A stretch of DNA of 64,000 bases from Pseudomonas sp. B6002 (GTDB lineage: Bacteria > Pseudomonadota > Gammaproteobacteria > Pseudomonadales > Pseudomonadaceae). Where the stretch lies: the NCBI RefSeq assembly GCF_013385985.1, contig NZ_JACAOY010000004.1, positions 281,580 through 345,579 on the forward strand, given 5' to 3'. Positions 19,987 to 35,032 of this stretch are shown here, one piece after another (position 1 is the stretch's first letter; every line of letters begins with the position of its first letter). Both the position numbers and the translations under genes were made by a program. A model generated the notes under the pieces. It was not told the DNA's origin. It saw only the letters and a program-made list of their open reading frames with translations, and searched no databases.

Positions 19987-20856
19987 TTAATTCTTCGCGA
20001 CAGCGGGTTGGGCTGCCGTGGGCGCAGCCGGTTCACGCCAGCCGACGGCAAGGCCGTTGGCGTAACGCAGGTCGACGCTCGCAATGTTCGTAATCTGTTC
20101 TTTCAAGGTCTTGTCATAGATGGCAATGAAGCGGCGCATCTTTTCCACCAAGCGGTCGCGTCCCAGCAACAACTGGATGCCCGGGCCGGAACTGCCTGCC
20201 CCGGTCGTCAAAAACCAGCTACCCCGTTCACGCAGTTCCAGGCGTGCAATGGAGAAGCCCAGCGGCCGCAGCATCTGGCTCAGGGCCTGGTACTGCTGCA
20301 TCACTTGCTGCTGCGCCCGCTGCGGCCCGAACAGCTGCGGCAGGTGCTCGTAATTGGCCAGCTCACGCGGCGTAAACGCCTGGCCCTGGTTGTTCAACAG
20401 CGCTTCGTCACCCCAGCGGGCCACGGGCAGTTGTTCTTCCAGGCGGATCGTCACCTGGTCCGGCCATACGCGGCGGACTTCGGCGTGGGCGATCCACGGC
20501 ATCTGCTCCAACTCCGAGCGCATGCCGGCCAGGTCGATGGTGAAGAAGCTCGCCGCCAAGTACGGGCCGATGCGCTGTTGCACGGCTTGCTGGCTGATGT
20601 AGCTCAAGTCGCCCTGCACGCTGATCTTGGTGATCGGCCGGTCGGCATACGGCAACAGACGCTGCGCGCCCTCGTAGGTTCCGAAGCCCAACACCACCAG
20701 CAGCACCGGCCAGAACAGCGCCTTGAGGAAACCAAAATTGGCTTTCGGCAGGCGCGCCGACATCGGCTCTTTAGCCACCATCCGGCTGGCACCCCGGGGC
20801 ACCGGCTTGCGGCTCGGTGCTTGTGGGGGCTGATGACGAAGCGATGCGCCGTTCAT
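19987..20856 (-). CDS. ftsQ: Cell division protein FtsQ
   Basis: 289 residues. A basic cytoplasmic N-terminus is followed by one membrane segment (about 48-65, [18 protein letters not shown]), a POTRA domain ([19 protein letters not shown]) and the beta domain. FtsQ is a bitopic divisome protein linking FtsA/FtsK to FtsL/FtsB. The start at 20856 ([11 protein letters not shown]) lies four bases after the ddlB stop; the frame is open further upstream only inside ddlB. The order ddlB-ftsQ-ftsA-ftsZ is the standard gammaproteobacterial one. Confidence 0.97.
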   Translation of the reverse strand: MNGASLRHQPPQAPSRKPVPRGASRMVAKEPMSARLPKANFGFLKALFWPVLLVVLGFGTYEGAQRLLPYADRPITKISVQGDLSYISQQAVQQRIGPYLAASFFTIDLAGMRSELEQMPWIAHAEVRRVWPDQVTIRLEEQLPVARWGDEALLNNQGQAFTPRELANYEHLPQLFGPQRAQQQVMQQYQALSQMLRPLGFSIARLELRERGSWFLTTGAGSSGPGIQLLLGRDRLVEKMRRFIAIYDKTLKEQITNIASVDLRYANGLAVGWREPAAPTAAQPAVAKN

Positions 20857-20860
20857 GTGC

Positions 20861-23254
<2,394 letters not shown>

Positions 23255-23262
<8 letters not shown>

Positions 23263-24325
23263 GGGCCACCTCCAGGCAGATATCGACCACGGTGCGGGTT
23301 GCGTCAGGTTTGGCCAGGCGGCTTGCGGTGCTCGCCATGCTGTTGAGTCGTTCCGGTTGCATCAAAACCTCGGTCAGGCGTGCGGCCAAATCGGCGGCGC
23401 CAGTCGTTCTTTGCGGCAGCAGGAAGGCAGCGCCCTCCCCGGCCAAATATTCGGCGTTGCGGGTCTGGTGATCGTCGATGGCATGGGGCAGAGGCACCAG
23501 CAAGGACGGCAGACCGGCGGCAGCCAGTTCACTGACGGTCAGCGCACCGGAGCGGCAGACCACCAGGTCGGCCCAGCCATAGGCTTGGGCCATGTCTTTG
23601 ATGAAGGGCTGTACGTTCGCCTCCACACCGGCCTCGCGATAACGCGTGGCGGTGACTTCACCGTGGTGCTTGCCAGCCTGATGAAAGACTTCCGGACGCA
23701 ATTCCACCGGGAGTTGCGCCAGCGCTTCGGGCAGCAATTTGTTCAAGGGCTCGGAGCCCAGGCTGCCGCCCATGATCAGCAGGTGCGCCTTGCGCCCGGC
23801 CAACGCGTCACGGGCGATGTCCATAAACAGTTCAGTGCGCACCGGGTTGCCGGTGGTGCGCAGTTTGTCGGATGCGCCAAAGGTCTTCGGGAAGGCCTCG
23901 CACACCCGGGCGGCCAAGGGCACCAACAGGCGGTTGGCGGTACCGGCCACGGCGTTCTGCTCGTGAACGATCACCGGCACGCCGGCAAGCTTGGCGGCAA
24001 CACCACCCGGCCCGGTCACGTAACCACCAAAACCAAGCACACACACAGGCTTCAATTCACGGATGACCTTGCGCGCCTGCCACACCGCCTTGAGCAACAC
24101 GAACGGTGCTTTAAGCAGGGACAACTTGCTCTTGCCGCGCAGGCCAGAAACATTGATCAGGTGCAGCGGCAAACCGGCATTGGGCACCAGCTCGTTTTCA
24201 ATGCCACGGGGTGTACCCAGCCAGTGCACGGTGTAGCCACGGCTCTGGAATTCCCGCGCACACGCCAGGGCCGGGAACACGTGGCCCCCGGTGCCGCCGG
24301 CCATGATCAGCACATTAGCGCCCAT
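23255..24325 (-). CDS. murG: Undecaprenyl-PP-MurNAc-pentapeptide GlcNAc transferase
   Basis: 356 residues, GT28 glycosyltransferase. The Gly-rich loops are visible as [16 protein letters not shown] and [19 protein letters not shown], with the donor-site segment [21 protein letters not shown]. MurG converts lipid I to lipid II on the inner face of the membrane. It starts within the ftsW 3' end (11-base overlap) and ends within murC. Confidence 0.98.
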
Positions 24326-25538
24326 GGGTCGGCTCCTCGGCGAAGTCGCTTTCGCTGAACTCCATCTCTTCGCTGCCCAGGTGGGTTCGACTCTCCCACT
24401 CGATGCGCAGCAACAAGCCCAGGCACGCGCAGCAGATCACCAACGAACTGCCGCCGTAACTGAGGAACGGCAAGGTCAGGCCCTTGGTCGGCAGCAGGCC
24501 GACGTTCACACCGATGTTGATCAGGAACTGGCCGATCCACAGGAACGACAAGCCGTATGCCACATACGCGGCGAAATACTGTTTGGCCTTCTCGGCCCAC
24601 AAGCCGATGTACATGCCACGCACACACACGAATACGAACAGTGCGACGGTGCACAGCGAACCGACCACGCCGAGCTCTTCGGCGAGCACCGAGAACACGA
24701 AGTCGGTGTGCGCTTCCGGCAGGTAGAACTGCTTCTGTACGCTGTTGCCCAAGCCCACGCCCAGCCACTCGCCGCGACCGAAGGCGATCAACGCCTGGGT
24801 CAACTGGTAGCCAGAACCGAACTGGTCGGACCATGGGTCGGTAAAGGTGATCAGACGAGCCATCCGGTAGGGTTGCGCCTGGACCAGAATGGTCACGGCC
24901 GCCACCGCCAGCACCACCATCAAGGTGAAGCGGAACAGGCCCACGCCGCCGAGGAACAGCATCGCCGCCGCAGCGCCCATCATCACGACGGTGGCACCGA
25001 AGTCGGGCTCCATCAGCAACAGGCCGGCCATGGGCAGCAGCACGATGAACGGCTTGAAGAAGCCCATCCAGCTTTCGCGCACTTCTTTCTGGCGACGCAC
25101 CAGGTAACCGGCCAGGTAGATCACCACGAACACCTTGGCGATTTCCGATGGCTGTACGTTGAACGCGCCGAAGCCGATCCAGCGCATCGAACCGTTCACC
25201 TCGCGCCCGATGCCGGGCAGGATCACCATGATCAGCAAGCCAAACGCACCGATCAGCATCAACCAGCCCAGGCGTTGCCAGGTGGCGATTGGGATCATCA
25301 TGGTGACGATGCACGTGCCGAGGCCGATCACCAGGTACACCAGGTGACGGATCATCATGTACAGGGTGTTGCCCGACTGCACCGCGGCCACTTCGGACGA
25401 CGCCGAGGTGATCATCACCAGGCCCAGGCCCAGCAGCGCGAGGCAACCGGCGAGCATCGGGAAATCCAGGTCGATGCCACGGCCAGTAATGATCGGCGAC
25501 GGGTAGGGCTTGATGATGTTACGGAAGTTGATACTCAT
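24315..25538 (-). CDS. ftsW: SEDS peptidoglycan glycosyltransferase FtsW
   Basis: 407 residues with about ten membrane segments. SEDS-family signatures are VNGSMRWIGFGAFNVQPSE and ALIAFGRGEWLGVGLGNSVQ, and the late LPTKGLTLPFLSYGGSS. FtsW polymerises septal glycan strands with FtsI. The ATG at 25538 overlaps the murD stop (ATGA). The frame is open further upstream inside murD, but the chosen start gives the normal short cytoplasmic N-terminus MSINFRNIIKPYPSP. Confidence 0.97.
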   Translation of the reverse strand: MSINFRNIIKPYPSPIITGRGIDLDFPMLAGCLALLGLGLVMITSASSEVAAVQSGNTLYMMIRHLVYLVIGLGTCIVTMMIPIATWQRLGWLMLIGAFGLLIMVILPGIGREVNGSMRWIGFGAFNVQPSEIAKVFVVIYLAGYLVRRQKEVRESWMGFFKPFIVLLPMAGLLLMEPDFGATVVMMGAAAAMLFLGGVGLFRFTLMVVLAVAAVTILVQAQPYRMARLITFTDPWSDQFGSGYQLTQALIAFGRGEWLGVGLGNSVQKQFYLPEAHTDFVFSVLAEELGVVGSLCTVALFVFVCVRGMYIGLWAEKAKQYFAAYVAYGLSFLWIGQFLINIGVNVGLLPTKGLTLPFLSYGGSSLVICCACLGLLLRIEWESRTHLGSEEMEFSESDFAEEPTHGR

Positions 25539-26881
25539 GCCAAGGCCTCCACGCCGCGGGCGAACAGCTGGCCGCGCTCTTCGTAGTTCTTGAACATGTC
25601 GAAACTGGCGCACGCCGGCGACAGCAACACGGCATCGCCGGGCTGGGCCAGGGCGTGGCACTGGGCGATGGCATCGTCCAGGGAGGTGGCACGTACCTGA
25701 GGCACGCCGTCACCGAGGGCGGCGGCGATCAGGTCGGAGTCACGGCCTATCAGCACCACGGCGCGGCACTGAGCAGCCACCGGGCCTTTAAGGTCTTTGA
25801 AGTCGGCGCCTTTGCCGTCACCACCGAGGATCAGCACCAGCTTGCCTTCGATATCGGCACCCAGGCCTTCGATAGCGGCCAATGCAGCACCGACGTTGGT
25901 GGCCTTGGAGTCGTTGTAGTAGCTCACGCCGTTCAAGTCGCGCACCCACTGGCAACGGTGCTCAAGCCCGGCGAAGGTGCGCAGGCTCGACAACATGGCA
26001 TCGAACGGCAGGCCCACGGCATGCCCCAGCGCCAACGCCGCCAGGGCATTGGACTGGTTATGCGCGCCACGGATCTTCAGCTCGCGCACGGGCATCAGGT
26101 TCTGGAATTCGAAGGCCAGGTATTTCTCGCCGTTCTCTTCACGAATGCCAAAGGCTTTGAAATCGGGTTTGCCCAGGCCAAAGGTCCAGCACGGCAGGCC
26201 TTCGCCCATCAGCGGACGGCTCAGGGCATCCTGGCGGTTGACCACCACTTGCCTGGCACCCCGGAAGATCCGGTGCTTGGCCAGGTGATACGCCGGCAGG
26301 CCGCTGTAGCGGTCCATGTGGTCTTCACTCACGTTCAGCACGGTCGCCACTTCGGCGCCGAGGTCGTGGGTGGTTTCCAGCTGGAAGCTCGACAGCTCCA
26401 TCACGTACAGCTCGACATCGTCGCTGAGCAGGTCCAGCGCCGGGGTGCCAAGGTTGCCGCCCACGGCCACGCGCTTGCCGGCCGCAGCCGCCATCTCGCC
26501 GACCAGGGTGGTCACGGTGCTTTTCGCGTTGGAGCCGCTGATGGCCACGATCGGCGCCTTCGCGTTACGCGCGAACAGGTCGATGTCGCCGGACAGCTTC
26601 ACGCCACGGGCCGCAGCGGCTTGCAGGGCCGGTGTCGCCAGGGCCAGGCCGGGGCTCACGTAGAGCTCATCGGCGCGGCACAGAAACTCGACATCCAGCT
26701 CGCCACAACGCACTTCCACGTGCGGGTAGTCACGGCGCAGCGTGACCAGCTCCGGTGGATTTTCCCGCGTGTCGGCCACGGCAAACGACGTGCCCCGGGT
26801 CGCCAGGAAGCGAACCAGGGACATGCCGCTCTTGCCGAGGCCGACAACGATGCGGAAGTGGTCTGAAGCGATCAGGGACAC
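25535..26881 (-). CDS. murD: UDP-N-acetylmuramoyl-L-alanine--D-glutamate ligase
   Basis: 448 residues. N-terminal UDP-binding fold (RIVVGLGKSGMSLVRFLA), central ATPase with the P-loop GSNAKSTVTTL, a variant of GxxGKT/S that is common in MurD, and the C-terminal domain (NDSKATNVGAALAAIEGL, then LILGGDGKGADF). It adds D-Glu to UDP-MurNAc-L-Ala. It begins six bases after mraY and overlaps ftsW by four bases. Confidence 0.98.
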   Translation of the reverse strand: MSLIASDHFRIVVGLGKSGMSLVRFLATRGTSFAVADTRENPPELVTLRRDYPHVEVRCGELDVEFLCRADELYVSPGLALATPALQAAAARGVKLSGDIDLFARNAKAPIVAISGSNAKSTVTTLVGEMAAAAGKRVAVGGNLGTPALDLLSDDVELYVMELSSFQLETTHDLGAEVATVLNVSEDHMDRYSGLPAYHLAKHRIFRGARQVVVNRQDALSRPLMGEGLPCWTFGLGKPDFKAFGIREENGEKYLAFEFQNLMPVRELKIRGAHNQSNALAALALGHAVGLPFDAMLSSLRTFAGLEHRCQWVRDLNGVSYYNDSKATNVGAALAAIEGLGADIEGKLVLILGGDGKGADFKDLKGPVAAQCRAVVLIGRDSDLIAAALGDGVPQVRATSLDDAIAQCHALAQPGDAVLLSPACASFDMFKNYEERGQLFARGVEALA

Positions 26882-26887
26882 TCGTTT

Positions 26888-27970
26888 CTACCTCAGTTTC
26901 AGGGTGGCAAGGCCGATCAGCACCAGAATCACGGTGATGATCCAGAAGCGGACGATCACGCGTGGCTCGGGCCAGCCCTTGAGTTCAAAGTGGTGGTGAA
27001 TCGGCGCCATGCGGAATACGCGGCGCCCGGTCAGTTTGAAAGAGGCCACCTGGATGACCACCGACAGGGTTTCCATCACGAACACACCGCCCATGATGAA
27101 CAGCACGATTTCCTGGCGAACGATCACCGCGATGGTGCCCAGGGCCGCGCCCAGCGCCAGTGCGCCGACGTCACCCATGAAGACTTGTGCCGGGTAGGTG
27201 TTGAACCACAGGAAACCCAGGCCGGCACCGATCAGCGCGCCGCAGAACACGATCAACTCACCTGCGCCCGGTACGTAGGGGATCAGCAGGTATTCAGCGA
27301 ATTTCACGTTACCCGACAGGTAGCAGAAGATGCCGAGCGCGCCGCCCACCATCACCGTCGGCATGATCGCCAGGCCGTCGAGGCCGTCAGTCAGGTTGAC
27401 CGCGTTGCTGGAGCCCACGATCACGAAATAGGTCAGCACCACGAAGCCGATGCCCAGTGGAATGCTGGCGTCCTTGAGCATCGGGATGATCAAGGTGGTT
27501 TCAACCGCGCTTGGCGCCGTGGTGTAGAGGAAGATCGCTGCGGCCAGGCCGAACACCGACTGCCAGAAATATTTCCAGCGGCTCGGCAGGCCCTTGGAGT
27601 TTTTCTCGATCACTTTGCGGTAGTCATCGACCCAGCCGATGGCGCCGAACAACAGGGTCACCAGCAGCACCACCCACACGTAGCGGTTGTGCAGGTCGGC
27701 CCACAGCAGGGTGCTGATACCAATGGACGACAGGATCAACGCACCGCCCATGGTCGGAGTGCCGGATTTGGACAGGTGAGACTGCGGGCCGTCATTGCGA
27801 ACCGATTGACCAATTTGCAGGTTCTGCAGGGTGCGGATCATCCACGGCCCCAGGAACAGCGACAGAGACAGCGCGGTCAGCACACCCAGGATCCCGCGCA
27901 GGGTCAGGTACTGAAAGACCGCGAAGCCTTTGTAGAACTGTTGCAGATACTCAGCCAGCAGCAGCAGCAT
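26888..27970 (-). CDS. mraY: Phospho-MurNAc-pentapeptide translocase (lipid I synthase)
   Basis: 360 residues and about ten membrane helices. Conserved catalytic segments are [17 protein letters not shown] (Asp pair), [13 protein letters not shown] and the His-rich loop [15 protein letters not shown]. MraY transfers phospho-MurNAc-pentapeptide to undecaprenyl phosphate. The ATG at 27970 shares one base with the murF stop (TAATG). An upstream in-frame start nine codons earlier would not add any family-conserved residues. Confidence 0.98.
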   Translation of the reverse strand: MLLLLAEYLQQFYKGFAVFQYLTLRGILGVLTALSLSLFLGPWMIRTLQNLQIGQSVRNDGPQSHLSKSGTPTMGGALILSSIGISTLLWADLHNRYVWVVLLVTLLFGAIGWVDDYRKVIEKNSKGLPSRWKYFWQSVFGLAAAIFLYTTAPSAVETTLIIPMLKDASIPLGIGFVVLTYFVIVGSSNAVNLTDGLDGLAIMPTVMVGGALGIFCYLSGNVKFAEYLLIPYVPGAGELIVFCGALIGAGLGFLWFNTYPAQVFMGDVGALALGAALGTIAVIVRQEIVLFIMGGVFVMETLSVVIQVASFKLTGRRVFRMAPIHHHFELKGWPEPRVIVRFWIITVILVLIGLATLKLR

Positions 27971-29340
27971 TAATGTTTCTCCGTACTTGAACCACACAAG
28001 GCCGCGACGACGTTTTCCATCACCGCGCTGCGCGATCCCTTGATCAAAATGGTTGTCTGTTTGTCTTGTTCAGCCGCGACCAGCGCCTGGATCAGCTCGG
28101 CCTGGCTCGCAAAATGCCGCGCGCCGAGGCCGAAGGCGTCGACGGCATGGGCCATGTTCGTGCCGACGGCGTACAGTGCGTCGACTTTGCCAGCGGCGTA
28201 GGCACCCACTTCGCGGTGCCCTTGCTCGGCCCAATCACCCAGCTCGCCGATGTCACCCAGCACCAGCACTTTGCGCCCGGCAAAGGTCTTGAGCAGGTCA
28301 ACGGCGGCATTGATCGAGGACGGGTTGGCGTTGTAAGTGTCATCAATGACGCGCATGCCATTGCTGGCCAGTTGCGCGACGGTGCGCCCCTTGACCGGCT
28401 GCACGGCGCCCAAGCCTGTGGCGATGCCGAACAGCGACACGCCCAAGGCGTAAGCCGCAGCCGCAGCCGCCAAGGCGTTGGCGACGTTGTGATTGCCCAG
28501 CAGGTTCAACTGCACGTGCTCGCTGCCTTGCGGGGTATGCAAGGTGAAAGACGGGCAACCACGGGCATCCACGGTGATATTGGAGGCATGGAAATCGGCG
28601 GCAGCGTTGAGCACGGCAAAGGTCAGAACCTTGCGCCCGGCTGCACGTACACGCCAGGTTTCGAAGGCCTTGTCGTCCAGGTTAAGTACAGCGGTGCCCG
28701 ACGCATCAAGGCCTTCGAGAATTTCACCCTTGGCCTCGACGATCTTTTCCGGGCCACCGAACTCACCCACGTGGGCGGTGCCGGCATTGTTGATGATTGC
28801 CACGTGAGGCTTGGTCAACGCCACGGTGTAGGCAATTTCGCCGATACGCGAAGCACCCAGCTCGATGACGGCCGCCGTGTGTTCCGGGGCCAGTTCGAGC
28901 AGGGTCAGCGGTGCGCCGAAATCATTGTTCAGGTTGCCACGGGTGGCGAGTACCGGCCCGCGCGTACGCAGGACACCGGCAAGCAGTTCCTTGACGGTGG
29001 TCTTGCCACTGGAACCGGTAACGGCGGCCACCGGCTTGTCAAAGGCGGCGCGGTTGAGCGCGCCCAGTTGACCCAGGGCCAAACGGGTATCGGCCACCAG
29101 CAACTGCGGCAAGGAGGAATCTGCCACTTCACGCTGCACCAAGGCACCCACGGCACCTTTGGCCGCAACGTCATTCAGGTAGTCGTGACCATCGAAACGC
29201 GGGCCGGCCAGTGCCACAAACAGCTGGCCCGGCTTGATGTTGCGACTGTCGATACTGACGCCGTCGAAGCTGCAATCGCTCGACTGCGCACGGGCCGACA
29301 GGGCCCCGGTCAGTTCGCTGAATGTCATCGCTTTAAGCAT
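27970..29340 (-). CDS. murF: UDP-MurNAc-tripeptide--D-Ala-D-Ala ligase
   Basis: 456 residues. Mur-ligase domains are clear: [20 protein letters not shown] at the N-terminus, P-loop [31 protein letters not shown], and the C-terminal [20 protein letters not shown]. It completes the UDP-MurNAc-pentapeptide. The start MLKAM lies within the murE 3' end (8-base overlap); MTFSELTG four codons later is an alternative start. Confidence 0.97.
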   Translation of the reverse strand: MLKAMTFSELTGALSARAQSSDCSFDGVSIDSRNIKPGQLFVALAGPRFDGHDYLNDVAAKGAVGALVQREVADSSLPQLLVADTRLALGQLGALNRAAFDKPVAAVTGSSGKTTVKELLAGVLRTRGPVLATRGNLNNDFGAPLTLLELAPEHTAAVIELGASRIGEIAYTVALTKPHVAIINNAGTAHVGEFGGPEKIVEAKGEILEGLDASGTAVLNLDDKAFETWRVRAAGRKVLTFAVLNAAADFHASNITVDARGCPSFTLHTPQGSEHVQLNLLGNHNVANALAAAAAAYALGVSLFGIATGLGAVQPVKGRTVAQLASNGMRVIDDTYNANPSSINAAVDLLKTFAGRKVLVLGDIGELGDWAEQGHREVGAYAAGKVDALYAVGTNMAHAVDAFGLGARHFASQAELIQALVAAEQDKQTTILIKGSRSAVMENVVAALCGSSTEKH

Positions 29341-30795
29341 GGGCGACCTCCCAGGCGGTCAAGGCGTGATCGGCCTCTACCAGGTCGGAGAAGGCATGAC
29401 GCTCGCCGTTGATTTCCTGATAGTCCTCGTGACCTTTCCCGGCCAGTACCACCACATCGTCAGCACTGGCGCTGGCGATCAATTGGGCGATGGCAGCACC
29501 GCGGCCGGCAACGAAGGTCGCGTGGGAGGCGTCTTTGAAGCCGACACGGATGTCATCGAAAATCTGGCTCGGGTCTTCGCTGCGCGGGTTGTCGTCGGTG
29601 ACGAGCACACCGTCGGCCAGGCGCTCGACAATCTCGGCCATCAGCGGACGCTTGCCGCGATCGCGATCACCGCCGCAGCCGAACAGGCACAGGAGCTTGC
29701 CCTTGGCGTGTGGGCGCAGGGCGACCAAGACTTTTTCCAGGGCGTCCGGGGTGTGGGCGTAATCGACCACCACCAGTGGCTGCTTGCCGCCGCCCAGGCG
29801 CTGCATGCGACCTACCGGGCCTTCCAGCTTCGGCAGGACACGCAGGATTTCGTCCAGGGCGTAATCCAGGCCGAGCAAGGCGCCGATGGCCGCCAGGGTG
29901 TTGCTCAGGTTGAAGCGACCGAGCAAGGTGCTGCGCAAATGATGTTCGCCCTGCGGCGTTACCAGGGTAGCGAGCACACCCTCGTCATTGAAGTGCGCAT
30001 CACGGCAATACAGGTACGCACTGGAATCTTCCAGGCTGTAGCTGATCAGGCGCGACTCGCGGTCTTCGGCAGCCAGTTGGCGGCCAAATTCGTCATCCAG
30101 GTTCACCACGCGGCACTTGAGGTCATTCCAGGCAAACAGCTTGGCCTTCTCGGCAGCGTAGGCCTCCATGGTGCCGTGGTAATCCAGGTGATCGCGGGAC
30201 AGGTTGGTCATCACTGCCACATCAAAGGCCAGCGCCGCAACGCGCCCCTGATGCAAGCCGTGGGACGACACTTCCATGGCAACCGCCTTGGCACCGGCCT
30301 TTTTCAGGTCAGCCAGGGTCGCTTGCACGGCAATCGGGTTTGGCGTGGTGTGCAGGCCGCTTTGCAGCGCGCCATAGAAGCCAGTGCCCAAGGTGCCGAC
30401 GATGCCACAGTGCTGACCCAGCAGATCAAGGGCCTGGGCGATCAATTGGGTCACGCTGGTCTTGCCGTTGGTGCCGGTGACGCCGACCAGATTCAGCTGG
30501 CGACTCGGGTCGCCATAAAAACGCCCGGCGATATCCGACAGTTGTGCAGCCAGGCCCTTGACCGGAATCAACGGCACGTCAGTGATCGGCAGTACGGTGG
30601 CGCCTTCCACTTCATATGCTACGGCAGCGGCACCGCGCTGCAACGCGTCGGCGATGTGCGCGCGACCATCAACTTTACCGCCGGGTACCGCCAGGAACAG
30701 GTCACCGGCGCGTACGTTACGGCTGTCCAGGCTCAACTCGCGAATCAGCAGATCACGACCGGCGTGGGCAAAAATCTTATTTAGGCTAAGAGACA

Positions 30796-30796
<1 letters not shown>
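29333..30796 (-). CDS. murE: UDP-MurNAc-L-Ala-D-Glu--meso-diaminopimelate ligase
   Basis: 487 residues. The ATP loop is GTNGKTSVTQL, and the carbamylated-Lys/metal region follows in the usual order. The amino-acid selectivity motif is DNPR (VLVTDDNPRSEDPSQIF), which marks the meso-diaminopimelate type rather than the lysine type. This fits a Gram-negative wall. It shares a single base with the end of the upstream ftsI frame and overlaps murF. Confidence 0.98.
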
Positions 30797-32827
<2,031 letters not shown>

Positions 32828-32831
<4 letters not shown>

Positions 32832-33775
32832 CGCAACTTCTCCGCGACACGCATGACAGCGCTACGGGAACGTGGGTTGGCCTTGAGTTCGGCTTCGGAA
32901 GCGAACTGCGCTTTGCCATGGATTTTGATTTTCGGCACAAAGGCTTCGAAACGTACCGGCAGGTTGCGCGGCAGGTTGTCGGACTCGCCCTTGACCAGAC
33001 GACGCATGAACAGTTTGACGATGCGGTCTTCCAGGGAGTGGAAGCTGATCACCACGAGGCGACCGCCCACTTCCAGCGACTCGAGGGCAGCTTCGAGGCC
33101 AGCCTCCAGATCGCCCAATTCGTTGTTGACGTGAATGCGCAGGCCCTGAAACGCACGGGTCGCCGGGTTCTTGCCTTTTTCCCACGCTGGGTTGGCGACC
33201 TTCAGCACTTCGGCCAGGTCGGCGGTGCGCTCAAACGGCTGGATCTCGCGGCGTTCGACCACGGCACGGGCCATGCGGCCGGCGAAGCGTTCTTCACCGT
33301 ATTCCTTGAAGACGCGGGCGATTTCTTCCACCGGCGCGGTGGCGATGAACTGTGCAGCACTGATGCCCCGGGTGGGGTCCATGCGCATGTCGAGCGGACC
33401 GTCGTTCATGAAACTGAAGCCGCGCTCCGGGTCATCGAGCTGTGGCGAAGACACGCCAAGATCGAGCAGAACCCCGGCCACCTTGCCTGCCATGCCACGT
33501 TCGGCCACTTCGGCGCCCAGCTCGGCAAAGCTGCGCTGCACAACGACAAAGCGGCCGTCTTCGGCCGCTAGCGCTTGCCCGGTGGCAATCGCTTGAGGGT
33601 CTTTGTCGAACCCGAGGAGTTTGCCGTCGGACCCGAGCTGGCTGAGTATCAACCGGCTGTGCCCACCCCTGCCGAAGGTGCCATCCAAATAGCAGCCATC
33701 CGCGCGTACGGCGAGAGCCTCAACGGCTTCGTCAAGCAGTACGGTGATGTGGTTAAAGCCGCTATCAATAGTCAC
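32828..33775 (-). CDS. rsmH: 16S rRNA m4C1402 methyltransferase
   Basis: 315 residues, class I SAM-dependent methyltransferase with the MraW insert domain. Visible are [13 protein letters not shown] at the start, the SAM-loop segment [36 protein letters not shown], and the late [16 protein letters not shown]. It methylates N4 of C1402 in the ribosomal decoding centre. It overlaps mraZ and ftsL by four bases each. Confidence 0.98.
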
Positions 33776-34227
33776 AGGATCAAATCACGCAGTTCATCAG
33801 GCATGGCGCCCGGTTGTTGAATAGCAGCCAGGTCCGCTGCAGACACAGCATCCCAGGCATCTTCGTCCCACAATTGGAACTTGTTCAGTTGGCCCACCAG
33901 CATTGCGCGCTTATCCAGCCTGGCGTACTCGCGCAAACGCGGCGGCACCAGGAAACGACCACTGCCATCGAGCTCGAGGTCGACGGCATTACCAATCAGC
34001 AAACGCTGGAGGCGGCGGTTTTCTTCACGCAATGAAGGCAGCGCGCGCAACTTGGTTTCAATCAACTCCCACTCATCGAGGGGGTAAACACACAAACAAG
34101 GGTCAACGGCATCAATGGTGATGATTAACTGTCCGGAACTTCGCGAAATGAGCTCGTCACGATACCGGCTCGGCATGGCGAGACGGCCTTTTGCATCGAG
34201 ACTGATAGCGTTAGCTCCGCGAAACAC
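33772..34227 (-). CDS. mraZ: Transcriptional regulator MraZ
   Basis: 151 residues with two tandem SpoVT/AbrB-like swapped-hairpin domains ([23 protein letters not shown] split around residues 3-25, and [20 protein letters not shown] around 86-105). MraZ forms rings that bind repeated boxes in its own promoter and tunes dcw expression. It is the first gene of the cluster. The expected triple repeat and promoter are visible 43-104 bases upstream of its ATG. Confidence 0.97.
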   Translation of the reverse strand: MFRGANAISLDAKGRLAMPSRYRDELISRSSGQLIITIDAVDPCLCVYPLDEWELIETKLRALPSLREENRRLQRLLIGNAVDLELDGSGRFLVPPRLREYARLDKRAMLVGQLNKFQLWDEDAWDAVSAADLAAIQQPGAMPDELRDLIL

Positions 34228-34269
34228 AGATGCGTTTCTCCAAATTCTAGCGTTTTACGTTCAAAAAAC

Positions 34270-34295
34270 CCACTTTGTGCCACTTTCCGCCACTT
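34270..34295 (-). promoter_or_regulatory. MraZ-box: three direct repeats with 10-bp period
   Basis: On the minus strand AAGTGG occurs three times with exact 10-base spacing (plus-strand CCACTT at 34270, 34280 and 34290). Tandem TGGG-type boxes at 10-base spacing between the promoter and mraZ are the known arrangement for MraZ autoregulation. Confidence 0.8.
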
Positions 34296-34301
34296 GCGCA
34301 C

Positions 34302-34331
34302 ACTATAGGAATGCGCCCACCACACCGTCAA
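34302..34331 (-). promoter_or_regulatory. Promoter of the dcw cluster (Pmra)
   Basis: Minus strand: -35 TTGACG (34326-34331), an 18-base spacer and -10 TATAGT (34302-34307). Transcription would start near 34295, at the edge of the MraZ boxes, about 70 bases before the mraZ ATG. Confidence 0.75.
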
Positions 34332-34584
34332 GGCGCGGATTCAAGGAAAAGCCTTACAGAACGGAGATTTAGGAGCGTAAAAGGAGGAGAAACCAGAGTT
34401 CGGCGATGTTTTTGGCCCAGCAAGCGCAAATAGCTCAAAGAGCTATGACTTAAAGTTAAAGTGATTTATTAAGAGTAAGATCTTTTTGGTATTACGAAGA
34501 TGCATCTGCCAATGATTCGGCAGGGAGGGATTCTTGCGTTACTACCGGGTTTCTGCTCGAGATTCGGACAGAAGGAAAAAAGGT
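34332..34584. other. AT-rich non-coding gap between mraZ promoter and rnpB
   Basis: About 250 bases with lower GC than its surroundings. There is no credible gene. A small hairpin (TAGCTC-AAA-GAGCTA near 34432-34446) and short AT-rich repeats are visible. It probably holds only the rnpB 3' trailer and upstream sequence of the dcw promoter. Confidence 0.5.
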
Positions 34585-34936
34585 GGAGAGTCGATCTATA
34601 AGCCGGGTTCTGTCTTGAACAGTCATTCGTCTACGATGGCCATCACTGGACATCTTTAGCAACCTACCCGGTCCCAGCGCGGGCCACGCCTTGGGACCCT
34701 ATTTGGTCTTGCTCCAAGTGGGGTTTACCTAGCCACGAACTGTTGCCAGTCGTGCGGTGCGCTCTTACCGCACCTTTTCACCCTTACCGGCACCGAAGTG
34801 CTTAGGCGGTTATTTTCTGTGGCACTTTCCGTAGGCTCACGCCTCCCAGGCATTACCTGGCACTTCGCCCTATGGAGCCCGGACTTTCCTCCCCCCCCTA
34901 ATTTTCATAGAGGGCAGCGACTGTCCAATCGACTCT
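34585..34936 (-). ncRNA. rnpB: RNase P RNA (class A)
   Basis: The minus strand shows the conserved RNase P RNA core. The 5' end reads AGAGTCGATTGGACAG, followed by GAGGAAAGTCCGGGCTCC (the CR-I region), then ACGGAAAGTGCCACAGAAAA, the central GGTAAGGGTGAAAAGGTGCG, and the 3' GACAGAACCCGGCTTATAG (CR-V). The terminal P1 helix forms between GAGTCGAT at the 5' end and ATCGACTC at the 3' end, which sets the boundaries to within a few bases. The length is about 352 nucleotides. A T run follows the 3' strand of P1 and is the probable terminator. It processes tRNA 5' leaders with the RnpA protein. Confidence 0.95.
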
Positions 34937-35032
34937 CCGCCGCGCAGGTTAACGGCACGGCGGACTTAGGACAAGTAATAAAAGTTCAGATTGGCCATCA
35001 CGTTCAGACGGAATACCGGTTTAACGCCGGAA

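Noticed and set aside
34891-34898. Run of eight C as a possible sequencing error or phase-variation tract
   Set aside because: It lies inside rnpB, not in a coding frame, so it cannot shift a reading frame; a G run there is plausible in this RNA.
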